A stretch of 64,000 nucleotides of DNA from QHWF01 sp036848175. Lineage in GTDB: Bacteria; Acidobacteriota; Vicinamibacteria; Vicinamibacterales; CAVVIG01. The stretch is from assembly GCA_036848175.1 (NCBI GenBank), contig DAIUKO010000002.1:1-64000 (forward strand). The letters run 5' to 3'. Position numbers and translations under genes: made by a program. The notes beneath the pieces are model-generated. The model was not told the DNA's origin. It did no database searches and was given only the letters and a program-made list of their open reading frames with translations. Of this stretch, positions 52,573-61,151 are shown piece by piece. Position 1 is the first letter of the stretch, and each line of letters starts with the position of its first letter.

Positions 52573-53803
52573 AATCGCCAAGGGCCTGCGCAAGAAGGCG
52601 TCGCCGTTCGCCAGCATCGAAGACGCGGTCGCCGCCATCCGCGACGGCCGGATGATCATCGTCGTCGACGACGAGGATCGCGAGAACGAAGGCGATCTGA
52701 CGATCGCGGCCGAGAAGATCACGCCCGAGGCGATCAACTTCATGGCCCGCCACGGACGCGGGCTGATCTGCCTGTCGATGACGCCCGAGCGCATCGACGA
52801 GCTCGAAATCCCGCTGATGGTCTCGCAAAACACGTCGCGGTTCGAGACCGGTTTCTGCGTGACGATCGAAGCGAAGGGGCGCACGACCACCGGCATCTCC
52901 GCCGCCGACCGCGCGGCGACGGTACTGACCGCCCTCGATCCCGCCACGCGGCCGTCGGATCTGGCGCGGCCGGGACACATGTTTCCGCTGCGCTCGCGGA
53001 CGGGCGGCGTACTCGTTCGCACCGGTCAGACCGAAGCAGCCGTGGACCTGGCGCGCATCGCCGGCCTCTATCCCGCCGGCGTCATCTGCGAGGTGATGAA
53101 CGAAGACGGAACGATGGCGCGCGTGCCGCAGCTGGCGCGCTTCGCGAAGCGCCACGGCCTGCTGATGATCACCATCGCGGATCTGATCAAGTACCGCATT
53201 CGCACCGAATCGCTCGTCAAGCGCGTCGCCTCCGCGAAGCTGCCGACGCGCTACGGCGAGTTTCAGGTGCACGTGTTCGAGAACCAGGTGGACGAGCAGG
53301 AGCACGTCGCGCTCGTCTGCGGAGAGATCGGCGACGGTCAGAACGTGCTGGTTCGCGTCCATTCGTCGTGCCTGACCGGCGACGTGCTGCACTCGGTCCG
53401 CTGCGACTGCGGCGCGCAGCGCGACGCCGCGATGCAGCGGATCGCCGCGGAGGGCCGCGGTGTCCTCCTCTATCTCAATCAGGAAGGACGCGGCATCGGC
53501 CTCGCGAACAAGATCCGCGCCTACGAGCTGCAGGACGAAGGGTTCGACACCGTCGAAGCCAACGAGCAGCTCGGCTTCAAGGCCGATCAGCGCGACTACG
53601 GCATGGGCGTCCAGATTCTCCGCGAGCTCGGCATCCGCTCGATGCGGTTGTTGAGCAACAACCCGCGCAAGCTCGTGGGCATTCGCGGGTACGGCTTGTC
53701 GGTCAGCGAGTGGCTACCGCTCGAGATCCCCGCATCGGAGTCGACGCGGCGATATTTGAAGACGAAGAAAGAGAAGCTCGGACACAAGCTCTCGTCGGTC
53801 TAG
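52556..53803 (+). CDS. ribBA: RibBA: DHBP synthase and GTP cyclohydrolase II
   Basis: This fusion protein supplies both precursors of riboflavin. The N-terminal half is 3,4-dihydroxy-2-butanone-4-phosphate synthase (MIIVVDDEDRENEGDLT). The C-terminal half is GTP cyclohydrolase II, with the zinc cysteines in SSCLTGDVLHSVRCDCG and the catalytic region LNQEGRGIGLANKIRAYELQ. It has 415 residues from ATG 52556; a GTG 4 codons earlier is possible. Lumazine synthase (ribH), often next, is absent; the following gene is unrelated. Confidence 0.96.
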   Translation: MKRRIEIAKGLRKKASPFASIEDAVAAIRDGRMIIVVDDEDRENEGDLTIAAEKITPEAINFMARHGRGLICLSMTPERIDELEIPLMVSQNTSRFETGFCVTIEAKGRTTTGISAADRAATVLTALDPATRPSDLARPGHMFPLRSRTGGVLVRTGQTEAAVDLARIAGLYPAGVICEVMNEDGTMARVPQLARFAKRHGLLMITIADLIKYRIRTESLVKRVASAKLPTRYGEFQVHVFENQVDEQEHVALVCGEIGDGQNVLVRVHSSCLTGDVLHSVRCDCGAQRDAAMQRIAAEGRGVLLYLNQEGRGIGLANKIRAYELQDEGFDTVEANEQLGFKADQRDYGMGVQILRELGIRSMRLLSNNPRKLVGIRGYGLSVSEWLPLEIPASESTRRYLKTKKEKLGHKLSSV

Positions 53804-53864
53804 GTGGCTCGCTCGCTCGTGGGCGGCGCTGCGCGCCGTGGGGGTCGCTTCGGCCGTGGGTCGA

Positions 53865-53894
53865 TTGACAGTGCGGCGGTCCGTCTTCTACGAT
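53865..53894 (+). promoter_or_regulatory. Vegetative promoter of the 107-residue gene
   Basis: TTGACA (53865-53870) and TACGAT (53889-53894) are 18 bases apart. The next start codon lies 33 bases after the -10 box. The pattern is identical to the ffh promoter at 54251-54280. Confidence 0.75.
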
Positions 53895-53926
53895 CTTGAA
53901 TTGCATTTTTTCTGTAGAAGCTTGCT

Positions 53927-54250
53927 GTGAGTGTAAAAGGCCAACTCCGCGCGTGTCAGGACTTCCTCATGGTGGGGATGCGCTCGGTCGAGCGCTCCTC
54001 CTCGTCGAATTCCGAGGCCGGCAGGGTCCTGCGCGCCTGCCTCGACCTTGTTGAACAACTGGTCCGGTCATCCGAGAACGTGAAAGCGGCAGAGGTCGAA
54101 ACGACGCTCGCCGTGTTGAATAAGGCGGCCGCGGAATTCTCGGCCGACGAAGCGTCAGCCACCGCCGTGGTTTCCGCCCTCCGCAATGCGGTCGGCCGCC
54201 TGCACGCCCTTCGCGACGAGATGAAAGGCGGCCAAGTCGCCCCTCGCTGA
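53927..54250 (+). CDS. Small helical protein of unknown function
   Basis: A 107-residue protein that is mainly helical, with no signal peptide or membrane helix. The middle (about 32-70, RVLRACLDLVEQLVRSSENV and onward) and the end (VSALRNAVGRLHALRDEM) look like amphipathic or coiled-coil helices. I recognise no family. The start is GTG at 53927. It has its own consensus promoter and sits alone between ribBA and ffh, which supports a real gene. Confidence 0.65.
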   Translation: MSVKGQLRACQDFLMVGMRSVERSSSSNSEAGRVLRACLDLVEQLVRSSENVKAAEVETTLAVLNKAAAEFSADEASATAVVSALRNAVGRLHALRDEMKGGQVAPR

Positions 54251-54280
54251 TTGACACCCCGTCAGCGCCTCAGCTACGAT
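54251..54280 (+). promoter_or_regulatory. Vegetative promoter of ffh
   Basis: TTGACA (54251-54256) begins right after the preceding stop codon. TACGAT (54275-54280) follows after 18 bases. The ffh ATG lies 31 bases beyond. Confidence 0.75.
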
Positions 54281-54311
54281 AAGCGTTTGCGTTAGAGCGG
54301 GTTAGCGCTCC

Positions 54312-55685
54312 ATGTTCGAGTCACTGAGCACACGTCTCCAGGACGTCTTCGCCAGTCTGCGCGGCCAGCCGCGCCTGACGCCCGAATCGATCGAGGCGGC
54401 GCTCCGTGAGATCCGTCTCGCGCTGCTCGAAGCCGACGTCAACTTCAAGGTCGTCAAGGCGTTCATCGATCGCGTCCGCGACCGCGCGATGGACGCGCTC
54501 AAAGAGAACGACATCCTGCGCACGCTGGCGCCGTCGCAGCAAGTCGTCAGAATCGTCCGCGACGAAATGGTCGCGCTCTTCGGCAACGCCGAAGGCGGTC
54601 TGCAGCCGTCGACCAAACGGCTGCGGGTGATCCTGCTCCTCGGCCTGCAGGGCGCGGGCAAGACGACGACGGCCGGGAAGCTCGGGAAGTGGCTGGTGAA
54701 GCAGGGGCGCCACCCGCTGCTCGTCTCGACCGACGTCAAGCGTCCGGCGGCCATTCAGCAGCTGAACGTCGTCGGACAGAAGGCGTCGATCCGCGTTCAC
54801 GATCCGGTCGGCCAGATGGATCCGGTGGCGCGTGCGAAGGGAGCGGTCGCCGAGGCTTCGAATCTTGGGTTCGATACGGTCATCGTCGACACCGCCGGCC
54901 GCCTGCACATCGACGACGAGTTGATGCACGAGCTCGTCGCGATCCAGCAGGCCACCGATCCGTCGGATCGGCTGTTCGTCGCCGACGCGATGACCGGACA
55001 GGACGCGATCAAGAGCGCCGGCGAATTCAACGCGCGCGTCGGCGTCACCGGGGTCGTGCTCACGAAGCTCGACGGCGATGCGCGTGGAGGCGCCGCGTTG
55101 TCCGTCGTCTCGGTCGTCGGGGTGCCGATCGCCTTCGCCGGCAGCGGCGAGCGGCTCGAGGATCTGGAGCCATTTCATCCCGAGCGCGTCGTCTCGCGCG
55201 TGCTGGGGATGGGTGACGTGCTGTCGCTCATCGAAAAGGCCGAAGCGGCGATCACCGAAGAAGATGCGGAGCGGCTCGAAGAGAAGATTCGCGCCAACGA
55301 GTTCACGCTCGAGGACTTCCGCGATCAGCTCAAGATGATCAAGAAGATGGGGCCGCTCGAATCGATCATGGGGATGCTGCCCGGCTTCGGCAACATCAAG
55401 GCGCTCGCGGAGAACAAGCCCGATGAGAACCAGATGGCCCGGGTCGAGGCGATCATCTGCTCGATGACCCCCGACGAGCGGCGCAAGCAGCACATCATCA
55501 ACGGCAGCCGCCGCAAGCGGATCGCGAAGGGCAGTGGAACGTCGGTCGAAGAAGTGAATCGTCTGCTCAAGCAGTTCGTGCAGATGCAGAAGATGTTGAA
55601 GCAGCTCGGCGGGATGGCCGGGCTGTCCGGCGGCGGGAAGAAAGCCCGCCGCCAGGCGATGCAGATGCTGCGCAACCGCCGGTAG
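54312..55685 (+). CDS. ffh: Signal recognition particle protein Ffh
   Basis: Ffh with 4.5S RNA recognises signal sequences on nascent chains and brings them to FtsY. The N domain (about 1-95) is followed by the GTPase domain with GLQGAGKTTTAGKLGKWL, DTAGRLHIDDEL and TKLDGDARGGAALS. The C-terminal methionine-rich M domain (about 325-457) has GSGTSVEEVNRLLKQF and the Met-rich MQKMLKQLGGMAGL. It has 457 residues. The order ffh-rpsP-khpA-rimM-trmD-rplS is widely conserved. Confidence 0.97.
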   Translation: MFESLSTRLQDVFASLRGQPRLTPESIEAALREIRLALLEADVNFKVVKAFIDRVRDRAMDALKENDILRTLAPSQQVVRIVRDEMVALFGNAEGGLQPSTKRLRVILLLGLQGAGKTTTAGKLGKWLVKQGRHPLLVSTDVKRPAAIQQLNVVGQKASIRVHDPVGQMDPVARAKGAVAEASNLGFDTVIVDTAGRLHIDDELMHELVAIQQATDPSDRLFVADAMTGQDAIKSAGEFNARVGVTGVVLTKLDGDARGGAALSVVSVVGVPIAFAGSGERLEDLEPFHPERVVSRVLGMGDVLSLIEKAEAAITEEDAERLEEKIRANEFTLEDFRDQLKMIKKMGPLESIMGMLPGFGNIKALAENKPDENQMARVEAIICSMTPDERRKQHIINGSRRKRIAKGSGTSVEEVNRLLKQFVQMQKMLKQLGGMAGLSGGGKKARRQAMQMLRNRR

Positions 55686-55701
55686 CGGCGGTGGCTCGAA
55701 G

Positions 55702-55722
55702 CGGCGGCCCTTCCGGGGCGCC
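55702..55722. repeat. Imperfect GC-rich hairpin after ffh
   Basis: GGCGGCCC-TTCC-GGGGCGCC is an imperfect inverted repeat in the ffh-rpsP gap. It resembles the other GGCGGCC hairpins of the window and has no T run. Confidence 0.45.
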
Positions 55723-55780
55723 GGAGCGCAGCGAAACAGACGTTCGGGTACGAGTCCCGCGCGTCGATTAGGAGCGTCAG

Positions 55781-56062
55781 ATGGTCGTCATTCGTTTGCG
55801 TCGGGCCGGATCCAAGAAGCGCCCGTTCTTCCGCGTCGTCGTCACCGATTCGCGCACGGCGCGCGACAGCTCGTTCGTCGAAATCCTCGGACACTACAAT
55901 CCGCGCACCAAGCCCGCGGTCGTGCACGTGGACAAGGAACGCGTCGATTTCTGGTTGAAGAAGGGCGCGGTGCCCTCCGATACGGTACGCACGCTCATCG
56001 AGCGTCATCTCACGCCGGCGCCGGCGCCCGCGCCCGCGGCGGCGGCGGCTGAGGCGAAGTAA
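55781..56062 (+). CDS. rpsP: Ribosomal protein bS16
   Basis: A small-subunit ribosomal protein of 93 residues. The N-terminus VVIRLRRAGSKKRPFFRVVV is diagnostic. The C-terminal tail (APAPAPAPAAAAAEAK) is an Ala/Pro extension beyond the usual 80 or so residues, as in many high-GC bacteria. It begins 95 bases after ffh. Confidence 0.97.
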   Translation: MVVIRLRRAGSKKRPFFRVVVTDSRTARDSSFVEILGHYNPRTKPAVVHVDKERVDFWLKKGAVPSDTVRTLIERHLTPAPAPAPAAAAAEAK

Positions 56063-56063
56063 C

Positions 56064-56309
56064 ATGCCGGGCGTTCGTGAAGTCGTCGAGGTGATGGCGA
56101 AGGCGCTCGCCGATCAGCCGGACGACGTTCGCGTGACCGAATCGCAGCACAAGCACGTCACGGTCATCGAGCTGTTCGTGTCGCCGCGCGATCTCGGGAA
56201 GTTGATCGGACGTCAAGGTCGAACCGCCGCCGCGCTGCGCACGCTGGCGTCGACGGCGGGGGAACGTGAAGGCAAGCAGGTCACGCTGGAGATTCGCGAA
56301 GAACGATGA
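56064..56309 (+). CDS. khpA: KH-domain RNA-binding protein KhpA
   Basis: This 81-residue single KH-domain protein (YlqC family) has the GxxG loop in KLIGRQGRTAAALRTL. It binds RNA, usually as a partner of KhpB/Jag, and affects cell size or division in Gram-positive bacteria. It lies between rpsP and rimM, its usual place, and its stop overlaps the rimM start (ATGA). Confidence 0.95.
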   Translation: MPGVREVVEVMAKALADQPDDVRVTESQHKHVTVIELFVSPRDLGKLIGRQGRTAAALRTLASTAGEREGKQVTLEIREER

Positions 56310-56824
56310 TTCTGGTGGGACGGATTGCGCGGGCGCACGGTCTTCGCGGCCAGGTCATCGTGAATCTTGAAACCGACTTTCCGGAGACGCGGTTTCAACC
56401 CGGCGCCGAACTGTTCATCGAGCGCGGCGGCGCGGTCAGCGCGCTGAGACTCACGACGGTCCGCTTTCACCGCGATCGTCCGGTGGTCGGCATCGAGGGC
56501 GTCACGACGATCAGCGAGGCCGAGGCGCTGGCCGGCTGCGAGCTGCGCGTTCCAGCCGATCGGCTTGCGCCGTTGCCGGCCGGGACCTTTTACCATCACG
56601 ATCTCGTCGGCTGTCGCGTCGAGACCAGCGACGGCCGAACGGTGGGGATGGTCAGCGGCGTCGAAGGGACGATGACCGGCAGCCGGTTGGTGATCGACGG
56701 CGCGCGCGGCGAGATTCTGATCCCGTTGGCGAATGAGATCTGCCCGACGATCGACATCGAGAGAAAGCTGATCGTCGTCGATCCGCCGGAAGGACTGTTG
56801 GACTTGAACACGACGTCCGCCTGA
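56306..56824 (+). CDS. rimM: Ribosome maturation factor RimM
   Basis: RimM helps maturation of the 30S head. The 172 residues include the N-terminal RimM barrel (LVGRIARAHGLRGQVIV) and the C-terminal PRC-barrel (FYHHDLVGCRVETSDGRTVG), ending IPLANEICPTIDIERKL and onward. It is coupled to khpA and precedes trmD by 28 bases. Confidence 0.95.
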   Translation: MILVGRIARAHGLRGQVIVNLETDFPETRFQPGAELFIERGGAVSALRLTTVRFHRDRPVVGIEGVTTISEAEALAGCELRVPADRLAPLPAGTFYHHDLVGCRVETSDGRTVGMVSGVEGTMTGSRLVIDGARGEILIPLANEICPTIDIERKLIVVDPPEGLLDLNTTSA

Positions 56825-56852
56825 GGATCACGAGGCTCAGCCGGACCAAAGC

Positions 56853-57587
56853 ATGACGCTAGACATTGTCACGATCTTTCCGGCGATGATCGAGCAGCCG
56901 CTGGCGGCCGGGATCCTCGGACGTGCGATCGAGCGGGGCACGCTCGACGTGAAGGTTCGCGACCTGCGTGACTTCACGACCGACCGCCATCGCGTCGTCG
57001 ACGATGTGCCGTACGGCGGTGGGCCGGGGATGGTGCTGAAGCCGGAGCCGATCTTTCGCGCGCTCGATGCGATCGAGGCGGAGCGGGGAAGGCCGCTGAC
57101 GGTGATCCTGACCTCGCCGCAGGGGACGCGGCTGACGCAGACGGTCGCGCAACGGTTGAGCGGCGCCGACCATCTGGTGTTGTTGTGCGGCCGCTACGAG
57201 GGGTTCGACGACCGGGTGCGCGAGCGCGCGACGGAGGAGATTTCGATCGGCGACTACGTGCTCACCGGCGGCGAGCTGCCGGCGCTGGTGATTCTCGATG
57301 CGGTGGCGCGGTACGTTCGCGGCGTCGTCGGCGACGAACAGTCGGTGGCGGAGGATTCGTTCAGCCGCGGGCTGCTCGACTTCCCGCAGTTCACGCGCCC
57401 GGCGGAGATCGCCGAGCTGCGCGTGCCGGACGTGCTGCTCTCGGGCAATCACGCGGAGATTCGGCGATGGCGCAAGCGCGAAGCGTTGACGCGGACGCTG
57501 GCACGGCGGCCGGACCTGTTGGCCGACGCCACGCTGGACGAGGAAGAACGAGAAATATTGAAGGAGTTGGGACATGGGCGCGATTGA
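56853..57587 (+). CDS. trmD: tRNA (guanine37-N1)-methyltransferase TrmD
   Basis: TrmD methylates G37 of tRNAs and so prevents frameshifting. It has the SPOUT trefoil-knot motifs LLCGRYEGFDDRVRE and IGDYVLTGGELPALV, and an N-terminal MTLDIVTIFP. It has 244 residues. Its 3' end overlaps rplS by 14 bases. Confidence 0.97.
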   Translation: MTLDIVTIFPAMIEQPLAAGILGRAIERGTLDVKVRDLRDFTTDRHRVVDDVPYGGGPGMVLKPEPIFRALDAIEAERGRPLTVILTSPQGTRLTQTVAQRLSGADHLVLLCGRYEGFDDRVRERATEEISIGDYVLTGGELPALVILDAVARYVRGVVGDEQSVAEDSFSRGLLDFPQFTRPAEIAELRVPDVLLSGNHAEIRRWRKREALTRTLARRPDLLADATLDEEEREILKELGHGRD

Positions 57588-57921
57588 GCTGGTGGAAAAG
57601 TCACAGCTGGCGGACCGGCCGGCAATGAAGGCGGGCGACACCGTCAAGGTGCACGTGAGGGTCCGCGAGGGCGACAAAGAGCGCATCCAGATCTTCGAAG
57701 GCGTCGTGATCGGCCTCCACCGCGGCGGCACACGCGCCTCGTTCACGGTGCGCAAGGTGTCGTTCGGTCAGGGCGTCGAGCGGATTTTCCCGCTGCACTC
57801 GCCGACGATTCAGAAAGTCGAGGTCACGCGGTCGGCCAAGGTCCGCCGCGCCAAGCTCTACTACCTGCGCGATCTCAAGGGCAAGGCGGCGCGCATGAAA
57901 GAAGGGGCCAGCAAGGCCTGA
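57574..57921 (+). CDS. rplS: Ribosomal protein bL19
   Basis: A large-subunit protein of 115 residues at the interface with 30S. FRAGDTVKVHV-like sequence (MKAGDTVKVHVRVREGDKER) and GVERIFPLHSPTIQKVEV are typical. The start lies inside trmD. A heptamer repeat array begins two bases after its stop codon. Confidence 0.97.
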   Translation: MGAIELVEKSQLADRPAMKAGDTVKVHVRVREGDKERIQIFEGVVIGLHRGGTRASFTVRKVSFGQGVERIFPLHSPTIQKVEVTRSAKVRRAKLYYLRDLKGKAARMKEGASKA

Positions 57922-57922
57922 A

Positions 57923-58046
57923 AAGTCTGAAGTCTGAAGTCTGAAGTTTGCCGTCTGAAGCCGGAACAGAACCTCCCGCTTGCCACGCTTCAGACTTCTT
58001 CAAGCTTTCCGTACTTCAGACTTCAGACTTCAGACTTCAGACTTTC
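57923..58046. repeat. AAGTCTG/ACTTCAG heptamer arrays in inverted orientation
   Basis: Left arm: AAGTCTG at 57923, 57930 and 57937, AAGTTTG at 57944, CCGTCTG at 57951, in exact 7-base steps. Right arm: ACTTCAG at 58013, 58020, 58027 and 58034, then a partial unit to 58046; an isolated CTTCAGACTTC is at 57988-57998. The arms are reverse complements and could pair. The right arm ends at the rnhB ATG. Confidence 0.92.
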
Positions 58047-58670
58047 ATGACTCGCGTCCCCGCCATGCGCACGCTCGAGAACGCGCTGCGGCGCGTCGGG
58101 TTCGTGCACGTCGCCGGGGTCGACGAGGTGGGGCGCGGCTGTCTGGCGGGACCGGTCGTCGCGGCCGCCGTCGTTCTTCATCCCGATCGACACATCGCCG
58201 GCGTGTGCGACTCGAAGCTCGTGCCGGCGTCCGAGCGCGAGCGCCTCTACGATCGGATCCTGCAGCACGCGGTCGCGTGGGCCGTGGCCGCGGCCGATCC
58301 CGCTGAAATCGATCGCATCAACATTCATCAGGCGTCGCTGCGTGCCATGCAGCGCGCGATCCTGTCGCTGGCGCCGCTGCCCGACGTCGTGCTCGTCGAC
58401 GCCTTCCGCGTGCCCGAACTGCCGATGGCGCAGCGCGGCGTGCCGCACGGCGACCGCCGTTGTTCGGCGATTGCCGCCGCCTCGATCGTCGCGAAGGTCA
58501 CGCGCGATCGGCAGATGCTCGAGCTCCACGACCGCGATCCGCGCTACGGATTCGATCGCCACAAAGGCTACGCCACGGCAGATCATCTCGACGCGGTTGC
58601 GCGTTTCGGCTACTCAGAAGTGCACCGCCGCTCGTTCCGGCCTCCGACGCTGTTTGATACCATTGACTGA
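58047..58670 (+). CDS. rnhB: Ribonuclease HII
   Basis: RNase HII cleaves RNA in RNA-DNA hybrids and removes misincorporated ribonucleotides. The catalytic motif region is VAGVDEVGRGCLAGPVVAAAV up to its first 20 residues, with Asp and Glu of DEVGRG; further acidic residues lie in VVLVDAFRVPELP and in RDPRYGFDRHKGYAT. It has 207 residues from ATG 58047; ATG 58065 is the alternative. Neither start has a Shine-Dalgarno, because the repeat array runs up to the first ATG. The open frame extends to 57948 only through the repeats. Confidence 0.92.
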   Translation: MTRVPAMRTLENALRRVGFVHVAGVDEVGRGCLAGPVVAAAVVLHPDRHIAGVCDSKLVPASERERLYDRILQHAVAWAVAAADPAEIDRINIHQASLRAMQRAILSLAPLPDVVLVDAFRVPELPMAQRGVPHGDRRCSAIAAASIVAKVTRDRQMLELHDRDPRYGFDRHKGYATADHLDAVARFGYSEVHRRSFRPPTLFDTID

Positions 58671-58678
58671 ATCCTCCT

Positions 58679-60880
58679 GTGGCCTTTGATCGCGCCCTCA
58701 CGCTGCGCAACGCTGAGAAGCTGATCCGGCAAGGCAAAGTCGACGCCGCGATCGCGGAATTCGTCCGCATCGTCGAGGATCAGCCGCAGGACTGGGCCGC
58801 GAAGAACACGCTCGGCGACCTCTATCTGCGCGGCGGCCAGAACGACAAAGCGGTGCAGCAGTTCGCCGAAATCGCGAACAACCTCGCCGACGAAGGCGCG
58901 ACCGCGAAAGCCGGCGCGCTCTACAAGAAGATTCTCAAGCTCAAACCCGACCACGAGCACTCGCTGGTGCAGATCGCCGACATCCTCGGCGCGCAGAAGC
59001 TGTATGCGGATGCACGCGCGCACCTCAACGCGCTGATCGAGCTGCGCAAGGCGAGAGGCGACGTGCGCGGGGCGCTGCAGGCGAAGATCCGCCTCGGATC
59101 GCTCGATCCCGAAGACTATGAGGGCCGCCTGCAGGCGGTCACCGCGCGCATCGAAATGCGCGACGTCGGCGGGGCGCTGAACGATCTCAAGGACATCGCC
59201 AGCGAGCTCACCGAGAAAGGCCGCCACGCCGAGGCGGTCGAGGCGCTGCGCGAGGGCGCCAAACTGAATCCGGACGACGAGGAGATTCGCACACGGCTGC
59301 TCGACGTCTATCTGGCGGCCGGCGATCTCGAACGGGCCCGCGAATGCGCGACCAGCGTGGAGCAGTTCAGGAGCGTGGCGGCGGCGTTCGAAGCGCAAGG
59401 GAAGAGCGCCGAGGCGTTGGACACGCTGCGTCAGGCCGCCAATCAGCACGAGTACGACAACGCGCTGCGCGCCGAGGTGGCGCGTGCCTTCCTCGCGAAG
59501 GGGGATCTCGCGACGGCCAGCCTGTACCTCACGGTCGAAGCCGCGGGCGACGATCCCGAATTGCTGCTGACGGTCGCCGACCTGCGGCTGCGCGGCGACA
59601 ACCCCGAGGAGGGGATGGGGATCGTTCGTCGCCTGCTCGAGCGGGACCCGTCCAAGCGCGAGCCGATCGCGCAGCTCGGCTGGACGCTTGCGGAGGCGAA
59701 GCCCGAAGCGGGCTTTGCGGTCGTCGAGTTCGTGGCCGATCAGGCCGTGGCGCAGTCGGACTGGCCGGATGCGGCCGCCGTGCTGCAGGAGTTCGTCACC
59801 CGCGTGCCGAATCACATTCCGGCGTTGATGCGCCTCGTCGAAATCTGCGTCGACGGCGGCCTCGAGGCGACGATGTTCAGCGCGCAGGCGCAGCTCGCCG
59901 ACGCCTACATCGAAGCTGGTGCGGGGAACGAAGCGCGCTTCATCGCCGAGGATCTCGTGGCGCGCGAACCCTGGGACAAGGCCAATATCGAGCGCTTTCG
60001 CCGCGCACTGGTCCTGCTCGGTGAATCGGATCCGGACGGACAGATTGCGGCGCGGCTGAGCGGTGAATCACCGTTCACCAGCACGGATCTCTACGCCGAT
60101 CTGTCGAGCGAGTCGGACACCGATGAAGAAGCCGAGGCGCCGCCGCAGGAAGAGACTGCGAGCGTGGAAGACCTGATGGCATCGCTGGCGCTGGCCGAGG
60201 AGGAGCCGAAGCCGGCCAAGAAGCCTGGTCGGCACAAGCTGGAAGAAGGTCTCTTCGATCTGAGCGCCAACGCGATCGATCTCGACAGCATCCTCGGGGA
60301 CTTCGACGAACCCGCCTCCCCGCCGCGACGGCCCACACCAGCCGCCGGCAACAGGGATGAAATGGAAGTCGACATCTCCCTCGACGAAATCGAACCGGCC
60401 GGATCCGCCGTGCATCGCGCGCCCGTCCAGCCGGAGGACAGCGGTGATCTCGACGCGGTTTTCGGCAACCTGCGCGATCAGGCCGCGAAGCGGTCGGGTC
60501 TCGACGAGGCGGAAAAGGAATACAAGCGGGCGCTGTCCCTCCGATCGCAAGGCGACATCGACGGTTGCATTGCCGCGCTGGAGAAGGCCTCGCGCGCGCC
60601 GAAGCTGCGTTTCTCGGCGGCCTGGCTGATCGCGCGTTTGTACCGCGATCGCAGCATGATGCCGCAGACGCTCGAGTGGCTGGAGCGCGCGTCGCAGGCG
60701 CCGGCGCCGAACGTGGACGACGGCCATCAGCTGCTCTACGAGCTGGCCGACGGCTTGGAGAAGGCCGACGAAACCGCACGCGCGCTCGCCGTGCTCCTCG
60801 AGCTGCAGTCCGACGTTGGCTCCTATCGCGACATCGGCGAACGCATCGATCGGCTGACGAAGGTTCAGGCTCGAGGGTAG
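58679..60880 (+). CDS. Large TPR-repeat protein
   Basis: A 733-residue soluble protein built of tetratricopeptide-like repeats, without signal peptide or membrane helix. Repeats are clear from the N-terminus (AEKLIRQGKVDAAIAEFVRI; NTLGDLYLRGGQNDKAVQQF; AGALYKKILKLKPDHEHSLV) to about residue 460. A polar acidic linker (about 470-590, SESDTDEEAEAPPQEE) and a last helical region (about 600-730) follow. TPR proteins are scaffolds; no partner can be named. The start is GTG at 58679, just after rnhB, in the same orientation. Confidence 0.82.
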   Translation: MAFDRALTLRNAEKLIRQGKVDAAIAEFVRIVEDQPQDWAAKNTLGDLYLRGGQNDKAVQQFAEIANNLADEGATAKAGALYKKILKLKPDHEHSLVQIADILGAQKLYADARAHLNALIELRKARGDVRGALQAKIRLGSLDPEDYEGRLQAVTARIEMRDVGGALNDLKDIASELTEKGRHAEAVEALREGAKLNPDDEEIRTRLLDVYLAAGDLERARECATSVEQFRSVAAAFEAQGKSAEALDTLRQAANQHEYDNALRAEVARAFLAKGDLATASLYLTVEAAGDDPELLLTVADLRLRGDNPEEGMGIVRRLLERDPSKREPIAQLGWTLAEAKPEAGFAVVEFVADQAVAQSDWPDAAAVLQEFVTRVPNHIPALMRLVEICVDGGLEATMFSAQAQLADAYIEAGAGNEARFIAEDLVAREPWDKANIERFRRALVLLGESDPDGQIAARLSGESPFTSTDLYADLSSESDTDEEAEAPPQEETASVEDLMASLALAEEEPKPAKKPGRHKLEEGLFDLSANAIDLDSILGDFDEPASPPRRPTPAAGNRDEMEVDISLDEIEPAGSAVHRAPVQPEDSGDLDAVFGNLRDQAAKRSGLDEAEKEYKRALSLRSQGDIDGCIAALEKASRAPKLRFSAAWLIARLYRDRSMMPQTLEWLERASQAPAPNVDDGHQLLYELADGLEKADETARALAVLLELQSDVGSYRDIGERIDRLTKVQARG

Positions 60881-60884
60881 AGTC

Positions 60885-61151
60885 CTGATTCGCCGTCTCG
60901 TCTACGTCGCCTTCTTTCTCGAAGTCGGATTGCTGCTCGTCGTCCTGCCGTGGTCGGGTTTCTGGGAGCACAACTACTTCGCCGTCCGGTGGCCGCCGCT
61001 GCAATCGATCCTCACCAACAACTTCGTGCGCGGAGCGGTCACCGGCCTTGGCCTCGTGAACCTGTGCGCCGGGTTCGTCGATCTCTCGCGCGTGTTCGCG
61101 GCGCGCGAGCGTCATGACACGTCGCTGCACAACGGCAGCGGCCGCACGTGA
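60885..61151 (+). CDS. Small inner-membrane protein, non-ATG start
   Basis: An 88-residue protein with two membrane helices (RLVYVAFFLEVGLLLVVLPW and NNFVRGAVTGLGLVNLCAGF) and a charged C-terminus. I recognise no characterised family. No ATG, GTG or TTG precedes the first helix in frame; CTG at 60885 (4 bases after the TPR gene stop) gives a complete helix. TTG at 60930 would cut the first helix in half. Its stop overlaps the thiE start (GTGA). Confidence 0.6.
   Translation: MIRRLVYVAFFLEVGLLLVVLPWSGFWEHNYFAVRWPPLQSILTNNFVRGAVTGLGLVNLCAGFVDLSRVFAARERHDTSLHNGSGRT

Noticed and set aside
53804..54311. tRNA, rRNA or small stable RNA gene between ribBA and ffh
   Set aside because: I found no cloverleaf or conserved SRP RNA core in the gaps; the region holds two promoters and a small gene.
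57923..58046. CRISPR array
   Set aside because: Repeats are 7 bases and directly adjacent, with no spacers, and there are no cas genes.
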